DNA from: Megascapheus bottae
Lineage: Eukaryota; Chordata; Mammalia; Rodentia; Geomyidae
Assembly: GCA_024803745.1 (NCBI GenBank)
Contig: JANJXV010000014.1
Location: 973,001 to 1,037,000 of the forward strand
Reading direction: 5' to 3'
Length of the DNA: 64,000 nt
Shown here: one piece after another, positions 45,653-57,169 of the stretch
Position numbering within the stretch: the stretch's first letter is position 1
How the letters are laid out: every line of letters begins with the position of its first letter
Position numbers and translations under genes: made by a program
Notes under the pieces: model-generated
What the model saw: only the letters and a program-made list of their open reading frames with translations
What the model was told of the DNA's origin: nothing
Database searches by the model: none

Positions 45653-45749
45653 TCTATGCATAGATAGATAAAAATCTATCTATCTATATTTATTTATATT
45701 TTATTATTTATATATCTATATTTATATTCTCTCTCTCTAAATATATGTA

Positions 45750-46280
45750 TATGTTAGTTCAACACCAGTGATTCACATCTATCATGTAGGTATATAGGAA
45801 GCTGAAATCTGGAAAATTTCAGCTTAAAGCCTGCCTGGGCAGAAATTTGTGAGTCTGTCTGTAACCAGCCAGCAAAAAACCAAGGCGAAGGAATAATTTA
45901 AATAGTAGAACACCAGTCAAATGAGCCCTGAGCCCTGAATTCAAACCTCTGTTCTTGCAAATAAAACTCAAATATAGTTGTGGTAAAATACATATGACAT
46001 AAAATTACTACTTAGGTTTTCTTCCCTTTTTTGACTTACCTAAAGTGTATTGTTTTTGTTTGTTTGTTTGTTTGTTATTTTGCTCTTTTTGCTTGGGGCC
46101 TGCTTTAGAACATAATTCTTTTACTTATACCTCTTGTATTGTAACTATAGATGTGAAACTCACCCTACGTGTTTGTTGAGCTCAGATCTCACTCTTTATT
46201 TTCTCCCAGATTTACCTTAAACTATGATAGTCCCAATCTTTGCTTCCTGAGTAGCTGAGATTATATGTAAGGGCCAGGCT
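45750..46280. repeat. two old B1-like composites, (+) then (-), around a (TTTG)n tract
   Basis: 45750-45970 is plus (caccagtgattcacatctat, agcctgcctgggcagaaat). 46078-46280 is minus (cctgagtagctgagattat). TTTG units lie at 46050-46075. Confidence 0.5.
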
Positions 46281-46289
46281 GATAAATCT

Positions 46290-47280
46290 GCTCTTACTCA
46301 CTATTTTTTTTTTTAAATTACTGAATTTCTTGAATATTTGACCTAAAGCAATTGCATTTATTCTGTATATTATTCAGGTTGCATGTGTATCCTCTTCTGA
46401 TATATTCTGTCTGGGAAGAACAATCTGTTGAAAAATGCATTTCTACTTAGTTACAATGCCCTTTTGAAAGGAAGAAAAAGAAGGAATCACTTGAAAAACA
46501 ATGGTAAAGCTAGTTATGCATATCATTTATGAGACCTTAAAACAGAAATCTTAAATTTGTAACATTTGCTAAGATTTCATGCTAATTTCTAGAGAATCTG
46601 CCTGTGTTTTTGGAATTTTGAATGGTCTCTCATGAACTACAATCATTTTCTCTCTTTCTCTAGGGCTATATCAAAGGATCCCCCACTTTTAGTAAAGGTG
46701 GCCAAAGAACAAAAGGGGATGAAAACAGCATGTGTTAAATCAAGGAAAAATGTGCCTCTGGCTGTGTTCACAAATCATTTCTGTCATTAATACTTTCCAC
46801 ATGTAAAGTAGCTCCTATTCTACCCTGAATGCCTTTGTTACCTTAGCAACAAAACATAGATGGTTCTCAGAATGAAGCAGTGGCTCAGAGGCCACCTCAC
46901 ACACAAGGACCATGCAATAACGCTTAAGAACATTCTAATACTCAATGAAATAATTAGCATGGTAAGCACACCAGTGCCCAAGAAACTCTGTCCTTAGTAC
47001 CAGACTGAAAATGGAACTGCAGAGAGAGCTCTGGCTGTGCTCTGAGGAGAGATGAGCCTTGTGAATCCAGTGCTTGCAATAATATGTTGCTGTGGTGGCC
47101 TAGGGTGCAAATAGATTGGATTGCAAAGGGTCCTCTCTACTAACTAGGAGGAGTGGGGGAGGTTGTTGGGTCTTTCAAATCACAGAGAGCAAGTTACCAA
47201 AACTAATTGTGAACAAATAAGCACAGAGGATTACAGGGTACCTTGTGGCAATTTTGATGTCTTTCTGAGGTTATTTTAGA
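46290..47280. other. intergenic sequence, nothing recognised
   Basis: No gene or repeat identified. A splice-acceptor-like tctctttctctag near 46650 has no convincing open frame after it. Confidence 0.45.
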
Positions 47281-47287
47281 AGGATAT

Positions 47288-47592
47288 TGCCGGGGCCAGC
47301 CAGCAGCAAACCAGGGTTCGCAGATTGGGGTTCCTGAAATAGGGGGCAAGGACTAGGAAAAAATAGAAGAGAGACAGACACACCGGGATGTCTGCAGCCC
47401 AAGTAAAGACTGCCTCCTTTATTGTCAACTCCAGCTTATATCCCTTCTTGAAACCAGGGAACTTCCAACTGTTACATTCATATGGTAAATCTCAGGTAAT
47501 TTAAACAGAATAAGGCCATAAAACAATAAGACAATAAAGCCATGGTCTGAGGCAAATCAAGGTACAATTTGATTCTACTCTGGCTCCCAACA
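47288..47592 (-). mobile_element. solo LTR, ERVK/IAP-like
   Basis: On minus it starts TGTTGGGAGCC and ends CCCCGGCA (TG...CA). It has a TATA-like GATATAAGC, a polyadenylation signal in GACAATAAAGGAGG, and a U5-like end. It is flanked by ggatat (47282-47287) and ggacat (47593-47598), a 6-bp target duplication with one change, as expected for betaretrovirus-like class II elements. No internal retroviral sequence adjoins it, so it is solo. About 305 bp. The class assignment rests on the TGTTGGGAGCC start and 6-bp duplication. Confidence 0.88.
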
Positions 47593-47765
47593 GGACATTT
47601 CCTTTTCAAATTTCATGCAAATCTTCTCCCTGAAAGACACTCTGTGTTCCCTGGAGGAGAGACTGACCTGTGGTAGGTACAGTGAGTGCTATCTCAGAAT
47701 TAGACTCACAAAGCTAGGAACAAAAAAAAATCACAGGAAACAACTTTGGCATCTTTTCCCAAGAT

Positions 47766-47990
47766 TTTTTCTTTTTTGCTAGTCCTTGGGCTTGAACTCA
47801 GGGTCCTACCACTTGAGCACCACACCTGGCTTTTTCTGTGCATGCTAAGCTACTAGGCCACACTTCTGGCCCCAAAATGCTTATTTTTGAGATAGAATCT
47901 CATAGACTGTTCTGTCTTTTGGTTGCAAAGCATGATCCTCCATGATCTCAGCCTGTTGATTAGCTGGGATTATAGGCATGGGACATAATG
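47766..47990 (-). repeat. truncated IDL-Geo SINE followed by a B1-like fragment
   Basis: 47766-47875 has the right-monomer start (tgctagtccttgggcttgaa) and then the ID-head end (gctaagctactaggccacac) with the centre deleted. 47883-47990 is a reversed B1-like piece. Confidence 0.7.
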
Positions 47991-48030
47991 GCATTGCTAG
48001 AATTGAAGAAAAAATGGTACTCAAATATGT

Positions 48031-48231
48031 CTGCTTCTTTTTTTTTGCCAGTCCTGGGGCTTGAACTCAGGGCTTGAGCACTGTCCTTAGGCTTTCTCAA
48101 GGCTAAAGCTCTACCATTTGAGCCACAGCACCACTCTGGGCTTTTTCTATTATTGTGGCACCGAGGAATCGAACTGGGGTCTTCATGCATGCTAGGCAAG
48201 TACTCTACCACTAGGTCAAACTCCCAGCTTC
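48031..48231 (-). repeat. IDL-Geo SINE
   Basis: From ttttttttgccagtcctggg to gtcaaactcccagcttcc, full length. The flanks ctcaaatatgtctgctt (about 48016) and ctcaaatatatctgctt (48232-48248) are a near-perfect target duplication. Confidence 0.9.
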
Positions 48232-48686
48232 CTCAAATATATCTGCTTTTGAAGGTGTCAAAAAACAACATATTTTCTGTTCTTGGTACAATAGCAATTT
48301 TGAACAAGATTGTCTGACAGCTCAATGTATAGGGAAAATCCCTTTATAATTTTAATTATGAGTATCTGTTACATAAAGAATCACAACCAACTATGCAAAT
48401 GTTTTACCTTTAGAGTTGTCAAAGTCTAAGTGCTATTTCTGTTGTAGGCCTAATTAAAGAGAAAGAATCATTAGGAATACAGCAGTTGTTCTTGTGGAAA
48501 AGACTTTGACCTACATGCACATCTGAGCTTATTAACTCATTGGACATGAGACAACTGAGAATGACAGCTTGAAGCGGCTGCCAGAACATGTAGGATGTCA
48601 TCCAATGGCTTCAAGGTAGCTGATTTCCATTCCCAAATATCACCCATATGGTTCTGGCAGCTGGGGTGGATGGTGTATCTGCCCAT

Positions 48687-48689
<3 letters not shown>

Positions 48690-48731
<42 letters not shown>
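48690..48731. repeat. (GT)n microsatellite
   Basis: About 20 GT units, uninterrupted. Confidence 0.97.
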
Positions 48732-48732
<1 letters not shown>

Positions 48733-49104
48733 ATGTAAAGTACAAGTTTTATCTTACACTACTGAGCTGTCAACATTTTCCACAAAGTTTTTCATTCTAA
48801 CCCACTTACCTAGTCAACCTGTGTACTAATTCAGAGCTGAATCTGCTACTGGAATATTTTCAGAGACTTGTTCATTGTTTTTATGATTATATTAGTGACC
48901 TATACAACTTCCTAGTTGCAACAACTTTGCAGTAAGAAAAATTAAGTTCACTCAAATAGTTTAAGTAATAAGATATACACATTTGAGGGTATACAATTCA
49001 TTGCCATGAAACAAATTTGCAAGATAATAGCCATCCCATGCTGTATCTCAAACATTTTCATTGCTCCAATATAAACTCTATGCCTATTAAAAAATAATCT
49101 CCTT

Positions 49105-49300
49105 GCAGGATGCTAGTGGCTCACATCTGTAATCTTACCTATTCAGGAGTTTAAGACCTGAGGATCATGATTCTAAGCCAGCTCATACAGACAAATAAAA
49201 CTCCAATTATCCCACAAAAAGCTGGAAGTGAAGTTGTGGCTCAAGTGGCAGAGTACCAGCCTTGAGTGGAAAAATGCCAAGCAGGAGAATGAGGTGTTGA
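49105..49300 (+). repeat. B1-like composite SINE, diverged
   Basis: gatgctagtggctcacatct to AGTTGTGGCTCAAGTGGCAG and AGCCTTGAGTGGAAAAATGC. Confidence 0.72.
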
Positions 49301-49372
49301 ATGAAAACCCAAACACTCCCCTTCCACAATAAAATATCTTGTTTCTTCCTTCTCCCAGTCTCCAAGGGTAAG

Positions 49373-49655
49373 GTTTTTGTTTTTTTTTCCTCCCTCCCTC
49401 TCTGTTGTTGCTGTTGCTGTTGTCGTTTTTGGTTGGTTATGGGGTTGAACTCTGGCCTGGGCACTGTCCCTGAGCTCTTCAGCTCCAGACTACCGCCCTA
49501 CCCCCAGTTCCACAGCATCACTTCTAGTCTTTCTGGTGGTTAATTGGAGATAAGAGTCTCTCGAACTTTAGTGCCTAGGTTGGCTTTAAACTGCGATCCT
49601 CAGATCTCAGCCTACTGAGTAGCTAGAATTATACTGATGCCTGGTGGTTTTGTTT
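49373..49655 (-). repeat. T/C-rich tract with (TTG)n and B1-like composite SINE
   Basis: A pyrimidine run and TTGCTG units (49377-49425) sit at the tail of a minus-strand SINE: gttgaactctggcctgggca to agtagctagaattat. Confidence 0.82.
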
Positions 49656-50041
49656 ATTTAAAAAAAACCAACAAAATATTATGTAAAATGGACATATCTC
49701 CTCTCTTGAATCAATATTCTGATTGTTAGATGACAGGGAAGTATCCAACCTGAATACTTTCCAGAAACTTACTTTGCACTGAAGAAATAAACTGTCTACT
49801 AGAACCACACTTTCAAAAATTCTGCCGGGAGAATTTCTCTTAGGAAAAAAATAACACTTCTCATCACCCCAACAATAAAGTTAAAAAAGAAACTTCTTTA
49901 GCTTTTATTATGTGTGATCAATTATGACATTTTTATTAGATTGGATCATATAAATTGCCATTTTTTGTAGATCAAAGATGTTCAAATATTATCAGGATTA
50001 ACCTATTACTTTCTCAGGAATGGAGTTAAGAGTTTTTAAAA

Positions 50042-50222
50042 TAGATGGGCCTACTGGTAGAGTGCTTGCCTAGCATGTACAAAGACCTGGGTTCGATTCC
50101 TTGGAACTACATACATAGAAAAAGCTGGAAGTGGTGCTGTGGCTCAACTGGTAAAGCTCAGGACTTGAGAAAGCCCAAGGACAGTGCTCAGGCCCTGAGT
50201 TCAAACACCAGGACTGGAAAAA
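50042..50222 (+). repeat. IDL-Geo SINE, 5'-truncated
   Basis: It begins at GGGCCTACTGGTAGAGTGCT, lacking the first bases of the head, and ends AGGACTGGAAAAAA. Confidence 0.88.
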
Positions 50223-50395
50223 AAGAGTTATTAACACATAGTATCAGTATTACAATTTTCCTTACTGATTTTTGTTCCCAGTAAGTATTTTCTTCAGAAA
50301 AGTCAAGTAGGTAGAGAATATAAGCTGAAGTGAAGTCAATGATACTAATAAAATTTTTAATTGGAGATGTGAAATGCTTCCAAACTAAGAAGGGA

Positions 50396-50580
50396 TTTTT
50401 TTTTGCCAGTCTTGGGGTTGGAGCTGAGGGCCTTGTCACTGTCCTTGAGCTTTCTCAAGGCTAGCATTTTATTACTTGAGCCACAGCAACACTTTTGGCT
50501 TTTGGTACCGGGGAATAGAACCTACGGCTCTGTGCATGCTAGGCAAGCACTCTACCACTAGGCCACACTCCCAGCCCTTA
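50396..50580 (-). repeat. IDL-Geo SINE
   Basis: tttttttgccagtcttgggg to caagcactctaccactaggc, and then cacactcccagccc. Some middle sequence is missing near 50495. Confidence 0.87.
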
Positions 50581-50589
50581 GAGGGACTT

Positions 50590-51350
50590 TTTTTAAACTT
50601 CTGTTTTATATAGAAAACTACAATGTGTGATCATATTTCTTCCAGTGATAGTTTATATGAACTTCAACTTTAAATTTAATTTGCATTAATTTTAACTAGT
50701 TCACGAACAACATTAATATGAGGAGACTTTATGTACATGATATGGCATGTGAGTTAGTTTGCATAAGTTATGTTTACTCTTGGTTTATGTTATATTTGAG
50801 AGAACTTTTGTCTTCAGATGGTAGATCTTCAATGATGGATAGATTGTAACTGTCTGATGTTTTAAAGATAGCTTGTAGTTTAGGCAAAAGATTATATTAA
50901 TTTGGCATAGGTGTAGAGGTTTAGGTGGATAGGTGGATAGATTTGAGGTGTATTGGTCGAAGTTGGGAACAGATTGTGCATGATGATGGTAAGAGAATGA
51001 CCCCTATGTTCTGTTTTGACACAGGAGAGATTATGGAACCCTTTGTTACCCAGAGAATTCTGGAAGATTACTAGATATGAAGTGAAATATAATGAGTCTG
51101 TCCTCAGAAATGTGTAGTCCTTTTTGAAATTCTTTGTTTCATCATCTTTTAAAATGTCTTTGTAGGCTTCCTGTCTAACCCCTTCAAATGCTGGTACTGT
51201 CCATGGTTCTGATCTCTTCAGTCCATCCTCTTTAGTTGCTCTGAAATTGTGCTGTCCTATAGAATCGTCATATGTGGTCTTTAAGCACTTGAAATGTGGC
51301 TAATCCAAATTAGGATTGTTGTAGGTACAAACTACATATTGGCTTTAAAG
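50590..51350. other. AT-rich intergenic sequence
   Basis: Nothing recognised; includes a short run of GGTGGATA-type repetition near 50920-50945. Confidence 0.45.
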
Positions 51351-51354
51351 CTTA

Positions 51355-51470
51355 TTCCTCCTCCTCCTTCTCCTCCTCTTCCTCCTCCACCTCCCCCCCT
51401 GCCTCCTCCTCTTCCTCCTCTCTTCCTCTCCTCTCTTCCTCCTCCTCCTCCCCCTCCTGCTCCCCCCTCC

Positions 51471-51501
<31 letters not shown>

Positions 51502-51628
51502 TCTCTTCTTCCTCCTCCTCTTCCTTCTCTCTTCCTCTTCCTCCTCCCCCTCCTCCTCCTCCTCTTCTTCCTCCTTCTCTTCTTCCTCCTTCTCTTCTTC
51601 CTCCTCCTCCTCTTCCTCCTCCTCCTTT
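51355..51628. repeat. (TCC)n/(TTCC)n polypyrimidine tract
   Basis: About 270 bp in which plus is almost entirely C and T, built from CTC, CTT and TCC triplets with near-mirror symmetry over long stretches. Open frames through it on both strands (Ser/Pro-rich, Gly/Glu-rich) are low-complexity artefacts. It abuts the tail side of the SINE at 51629. Confidence 0.97.
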
Positions 51629-51832
51629 GCCAGTCCTGGAGCTTGAACTCAAGGCCTGGGCATGGTCCTTGGGCTTTCTCAAGGCTAGAGCTCTAACATT
51701 TGAGTCACAGCTCCACTTCCAGCTTTTTCTATGTATGTGGTACAAAGGAATTGAACCCAGGGGTTCTTGCATCCTAAGCAAGCACTCTACTGCTAGGCAA
51801 ACACTCTGTCACTAGGCAATGCTCCTGGCCCA
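51629..51832 (-). repeat. IDL-Geo SINE adjoining the polypyrimidine tract
   Basis: ttgccagtcctggagcttga to aatgctcctggccc. A short internal duplication repeats an aagcactct/aacactctg segment with (g)ctaggca near its head. Confidence 0.88.
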
Positions 51833-51959
51833 AGCCTACATTTTAAAAATAGTGAAAAACAAGGTAATTGTTGAAAAATACTGATCACTTGCTCAAATGA
51901 TAGTTTGCAAAGTAATGTATATTACTAATTATGTTACCTGCTTTTTGTTTTTATTTTTA

Positions 51960-52198
51960 TTTGTTTTATGATCTGTTGTGGGGCTTGAACTCAGGGTCTG
52001 GGCACTGTCTCTTAGCCTCTTTGTACTAAAGGTTAGCACTCTACCACTTGAGGCACAGCACCACTTGTGATTTTCTGGAGGCTAACTAGAGATAAGAATC
52101 TTACATACTTTCCTGAATGGTCTGGCCTTCAAACAGGATCCTCAAATCTCAGCCTCCTGAGTAGGTAGGATTACAGGTGTGAACCACCAGCACCTGAC
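51960..52198 (-). repeat. B1-like composite SINE
   Basis: tgtggggcttgaactcaggg to aggattacaggtgtgaacca. Confidence 0.84.
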
Positions 52199-52217
52199 TT
52201 TTTGTTTTGTTTTGATT

Positions 52218-52380
52218 TTTTTTTTGCCAGTCCTAGGGGTTGAACTCAGGGTCTGAGCATGGAGCTGTGGTTCAAAGCAGTAGAATGCTAGTTTTGAGCA
52301 GAAAGAGCTCAGGGACAGCACCCAGGTCGTGAGGTCAAGCCCCACGATCTAAACAAACATAAAAACAAACAAACAACTTG
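52218..52380. repeat. SINE fragments in opposite orientation, fused
   Basis: 52222-52260 is the start of a minus-strand SINE (tgccagtcctaggggttgaa, ctcagggtctgagcat). It switches directly to a plus-strand right monomer (GGAGCTGTGGTTCAAAGCAG to AAGCCCCACGATC), ending in an AAAC-rich tail. Confidence 0.75.
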
Positions 52381-52389
52381 ATTGAACAC

Positions 52390-53620
52390 TGGCTTTATGT
52401 GGGGTCTCAATTCTGATTCTCTCCTCATTTTTCATCAAGTGAGCTAAAGTCTTTATTACAGTTTTTCTCTGTAGACTTGTCTTTAACATCAGAGTAAAAC
52501 TAATTTTTTTTCTACCCAGGACTGCTACAAGAGAAAGTTAGTTGTTACTTATGATTTCAGCTCTATTTTGGGGCATGGTGATTCTGTTATCTCCTTTGGG
52601 CCCTGAGATACCTTTGCAATTATTTTTAAAAGAAAAAATATATTGCTGGTACCTAATTTTGAACCACAATCTATAATCTTTATATAATTACCACAATTAC
52701 CACAATTTCCATTGTGCTGGTCTGGTAAGTATTACAGATTCATGAAAAGTAAATTGGCCAAGACTTCTAGAGTGATCTGTTCTTTTCTGTGTGCAAAGAA
52801 TACTCTCAGTTTAAAAAATATCTGAAGCAAAAATCTAATTACTTTGAGGTTAACTGTAAAGTAGAGGACATAGTTTGGCAGTAATGACCAATTTTGACTA
52901 TTATTTTAGCACATTAATCTTTAATACTTGATTTTATGAAGGAATGCAATAAGATAAATATAGCAAATAATCATAATTTTGTCTTAACATCTCAATAAAG
53001 GATTTCCATAATTAGACTATGTTAATTAGATCCTGCATTAGACATACTTACTAGAGGTGTGTGTTAAAGGTCAAATAAGCATGTAGTAGTTTTAATGGGT
53101 TGTTACTGAAAAAGATACTGAGATTTGAATAGAAGCATTTCCATCTTAAAATAGATGTACATTTATTTTCTGTCCAAAAACTTTTAAAAAATGATCCTTT
53201 GGTGTGGTCTAATAAACTGAAAATATGGTTCATTTAATTCAAGCACCTGCAGTTTCTCCTTTCTACTTGATAATCCTCTTCATACTAAACATTTCACTGA
53301 GAATCCTGAAGATGTACTGATGGTGCGGAATACCACATTGACAATTAACAGTAATTAAACCTCAGATCACTGACTAATAAATTCCCTTCCATGTTGCCAT
53401 GAGCTTTCACTCTGTTCTTAGCAGTTTTGAGGAATGCTTTGCTCACTAAAGCCTCCAATATTTTCATTCTCATCTTTCTTGAGAAAGGTTCCATGTTTAT
53501 TGTATGCAACATTTCTCTCTCCAGGTAGTTGAAGGTAGTAAACCATTCCTTTTGTAATTGCCTTACTTTTAAAACCTTTCCCAAAATAACCTTTTACTCA
53601 AATAAAATAGTTTTGATGTT
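52390..53620. other. AT-rich intergenic sequence
   Basis: No gene or repeat recognised in 1.2 kb. Confidence 0.45.
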
Positions 53621-53624
53621 ATAG

Positions 53625-53800
53625 CAGATATTATTGAATGACTAGTATGTGGTAAACTTTAAATTTCTCGATAATCTTTAGATGCTATCATTATCACCAT
53701 TCTAAGGACAAGGTTTGACAGAGACTGAACTACTTGTTTAAGAGCACATAGCTAAGATATAGAATAACTGAGACTCTAAGTTCAATGCAAAAGTTATCCA
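53625..53800 (-). repeat. MIR-like remnant
   Basis: ctatcattatcaccattcta, then gacaaggtttgacagagact, agagcacatagctaag and ctctaagttc: the arrangement of MIR core in its reverse orientation. Confidence 0.5.
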
Positions 53801-53807
53801 AATCTGC

Positions 53808-54268
53808 TTATTTATTTATTTATTTATTTTTATTGTCGGGATAAAGTATAGAGGTGTTACAATTACATTTGTCAGGTAGTAGGTGCATTACTTCTCACAC
53901 ATTGATACCCCTTCTCATGGTTTTTTCCTGTTTCACTTCCCCCACCCTCCCCCAATCATCTTGATTTCTCCCCTTCCCTTCCCTATTTCAAATAAACAAA
54001 TAAATGTATATATAATATATCAGGTAACAAAGTCAGATACAATAACAACATGAAATTAACCAAAGGGCAAAAAAAGAGAAGAGAAATAAATAACATAGTA
54101 CATTAAGAACAACAATCAGACAAATTAAGGCTCTTGTTTCCATACCTTAGAGTTCATTTCATTTAGTCTCATCCCATATGACTTATGTACCTAGGTTTTG
54201 AGCTATTGTAATCCTCTGCTAGGAGAGTCCTAGATGTGTACTAATTATAACAAATGAGGGAAACTATT
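53808..54268 (-). mobile_element. LINE-1 3' UTR, reverse orientation
   Basis: The reverse complement of the L1 3' end seen at 33.2-33.7 kb: taggtgcattacttctcaca, attgataccccttctcatgg, a C-rich tract (53936-53985) mirroring the G-rich one, and aacaaatgagggaaactatt. TTTA repeats at 53811-53830 are its tail. Confidence 0.9.
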
Positions 54269-54302
54269 GGGCGGATGTTCCTTCAAAATCTGTTTTTTAA
54301 TT

Positions 54303-54412
54303 ATTATATAAGACTGTAAACACCATGAGACCTGGAGTAAGTCTGACTGCTGTTCCCAGAGCCTGGCATAGTTCCTTCTGCCTATTGGGAGTCTTATTGA
54401 ATGAATGAAAAA
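54303..54412 (+). repeat. L2-like 3' end remnant
   Basis: agactgtaaacaccatgaga, cagagcctggcatagttcct and tattgaatgaatgaa occur in the order of the conserved L2 3' end. Confidence 0.55.
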
Positions 54413-54429
54413 GAAGTCAATGAGCTTAA

Positions 54430-55995
54430 AAAGACTTAAAGTAAATGGTATCTTTTCATTTATCATATCACCAGTGAAAAAGAATAATTAGCTGTTAAAG
54501 TTTCTCTGTTAAAGTTTATAGTATTATCTTAGAACTTTTCAGTTCAGATTGCAATCTGGTTTTCATACTCATTTAAAATTCTCTCCCTAGCTAATTGCTG
54601 TGCCATTAGAGTAAGCTGCCATGGATATTAGTACTTTGATTAAAGTTTTGGAGTCAAAAGCTAGGTTTCCCACAAGCATTGCAATTTAAATTGAATTAGA
54701 AATTGACTTTTTCTTTTAATTAAAGTCTATACTAAATAGACTTCATACATAGTAAAAATGATGGTTTTGTAAAATGGGCACTATCAGAGAAAGGAAAAAA
54801 TAAAGTTTCACATGGGGATCTGTTTTTCTCCCCTTATGGATGAATCCATAACCGAGCAGGTTAGTCCTCAACACAATACTCCATCCTACTTCTGTAGCTG
54901 GCAAGTCAGCCTGACTTTTCTGCACAAGCCTAAGCATCACTGAGCACGCTCAGTGCACTGGCTTTGCAGCTTGTTCCATCAAAGGGTGATTTCCCCAGTT
55001 TATGCTTGTTCATCTTTTTTTTTCCATTCCCTTTCCTTTACTTGCTGAACAAGAAGAAAAAAAGAGGGCTAATACATAGCCTTTAAAATGCCTCCTTTCA
55101 GTGAAAACCTACTTAATGTCTTTCATCTTTCAATGAATGTGTTTTCTGCCAGGTCACTTCAAAGCCTAGGACTGTTGTTTTTCTTTTCTGGAGGAAGCCC
55201 TTTCCTTTCCTAAGTGCTTTTCTGAGCAATGGTTATATGAAGTTCTTAATTTTAATTATTGAGGTTAAAAAACAGATTTCCTCTTAATAATCTTACAGAA
55301 TGTCAATTGATTCATAAATCTGCCACTAGGTTCCACTCATTCCTGAAATAATTCAAATCTGAATCGAAGCCTATCAGGACAGAAATCAAAATGTGTACAA
55401 AGAGTATTGGGCACTTTACAACAGTTGTGCTTCATTGACCTCCCTTAGTATTGCATAAACTATAAAATCACTACCACTACCTTCAGATCACACTACCCTG
55501 GATTCACAGGCCTTACTCACGTGATTCATTTCCTACTCTTACCCTCTTAGCATATACTTTGCATTGTCCTCTAATACAAGAACATTAGAATAGAAGCTGT
55601 TCTGTCAATTAGATGGGATGGATATTTAATATAATGAGATTATCCTCCACTGTTCAACAATTCTGCTGATCAGTATGGAATTTACCTGAAGGATTTATAC
55701 TAAATGTTCAGGAAGACTGTGACATTCTTTCTTCCCTTCCATCTCTCCTTGTCCCATTTTTCCCCTCCTGCTCTTTGTTCCCTTCTTTCCTAACCACAGT
55801 CCCCATGGAGAGGAGACTTAACCTGGAGAAGGATTCTCACCATCAAAGCTAATGATAGCATCTATACCAGAAAAACTGTTTTGCCTTGTGGATTGCAAAA
55901 TTATAAATAATATCAATTATTAGAAGACATGTATTCTCTTGACTATTTTACCCCACTAAGTAAAAGAATACATACATTTCTCCTTAAAAGTATGT
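54430..55995. other. intergenic sequence, nothing recognised
   Basis: 1.55 kb with no gene or repeat identified. Confidence 0.45.
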
Positions 55996-56002
55996 AAATA
56001 TG

Positions 56003-56196
56003 AGGGCCGGGAGTTTGGCCTAGTGGTAGAGTGCTTGCCTAGCATGCACAAAGACCCAGGTTCGATTCCTCGGTACCCCACATACATGGCAAAAAGCTGG
56101 AAGTGGTGCTGAGGCTCAAGTGGAAGAGTGCTAGCCTTGAGAAAGTCCAAGGACAGTGCTCAAGCCCTGAGCTCAAGCCCAGGACTGGCAAAAAAA
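56003..56196 (+). repeat. IDL-Geo SINE
   Basis: GGGCCGGGAGTTTGGCC to CAGGACTGGCAAAA, close to consensus. Flanks agtatgtaaatatga and ggatgtaaatgtga are a probable diverged target duplication. Confidence 0.9.
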
Positions 56197-56199
56197 AGG

Positions 56200-56935
56200 A
56201 TGTAAATGTGAATGTCTTAGTTATAAAATAGGCACTCAACAGACTATTTCATGTATTAATCACATATGATGTTGGAAAAATTTTAGTGTGTAGTAACTAA
56301 AGCTACAGTGATAAAACAACAGCTTTATGCCCAGAAGCTACACTAATCGAATGGGACTATGGCAGCATTCTGCTTCCAGCTTTATTTTAAGAAACACATA
56401 TAAGAAACAGAATTTAATAGCATTGCCATTAACATAATAAAAATGTAAGCTCAATGTAAGGAACAAGATGCTATGAAAAACCTACCTCTAAACTGACAAC
56501 AGAAAAATCAAACTTTCCAGATGTCATTCTTGGAGCTCCAGTTCCTCTACAGAGGGACTGGCAAATCTCTACAAAGGGCGAGATAGCAAATACTTAAGAC
56601 TTGGTAAGCCATATGGTATCTGCTGCAGTGACTCAACTCTGCTGTTGTAGCCTGAAAGCAGTTGTAAACAATGCATAAATGAAAGAATGCGACTGCTCCA
56701 AGAAAACTATGTTTATGAAAACAGACACTGGAATTTAGCCAATGGGCTTTCCAAGTAACTTGCTGTTTTCTTAATGCACTGCTATCTCTTTCCCTTTATG
56801 TACTTCTAGGGTGAAAAAGACTTCTGAAGAACCAATTGGTCCACAAGAATTACAAGGGCTGTGAATTTAGAAGGAAAATATACTAAATATAAAGTAACAT
56901 AGATAAGTCCAAATAATAAATTTGTTGTGACTGTT
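56200..56935. other. intergenic sequence with one weak exon-like acceptor
   Basis: An acceptor-like ttatgtacttctag at 56797-56810 is followed by a short open frame; no homology seen. Otherwise plain. Confidence 0.35.
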
Positions 56936-56951
56936 TATGTGTGTACCTTTT

Positions 56952-57148
56952 TTTTGCCAGGCCTGGGATTTGAACTCAGGGTCTGAACACTGTCCTTGGG
57001 ATTTCTCAAGGCTTGAGCTCTACCATTTGAGCCACAGCACCACTTGCAGCTTTTTCTATGTATATGATACCAAGGAATCAAACCCAGGTTTTTGTGCATG
57101 CTAGGAAAGCACTCCAGCACTCTACCACAAGGCCAAACTCCTGGCCCC
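56952..57148 (-). repeat. IDL-Geo SINE with perfect target duplication
   Basis: Full length, flanked by tatgtgtgtacctttt at 56936-56951 and 57149-57164. A short duplication near its head repeats a ...gcactc(c/t)a... segment around 57108-57124. Confidence 0.92.
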
Positions 57149-57169
57149 TATGTGTGTACCTTTTAAGAG

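Noticed and set aside
51294..51815. 173- and 149-codon frames across 51.3-51.8 kb
   Set aside because: Translations of the polypyrimidine tract (Ser/Pro or Gly/Glu/Arg runs) continuing into a SINE.
56500..56880. Possible internal exon after ttatgtacttctag, and another near 56520
   Set aside because: Short frames stop quickly, no Gly-X-Y or other recognisable domain, and no matching donor that I trust.
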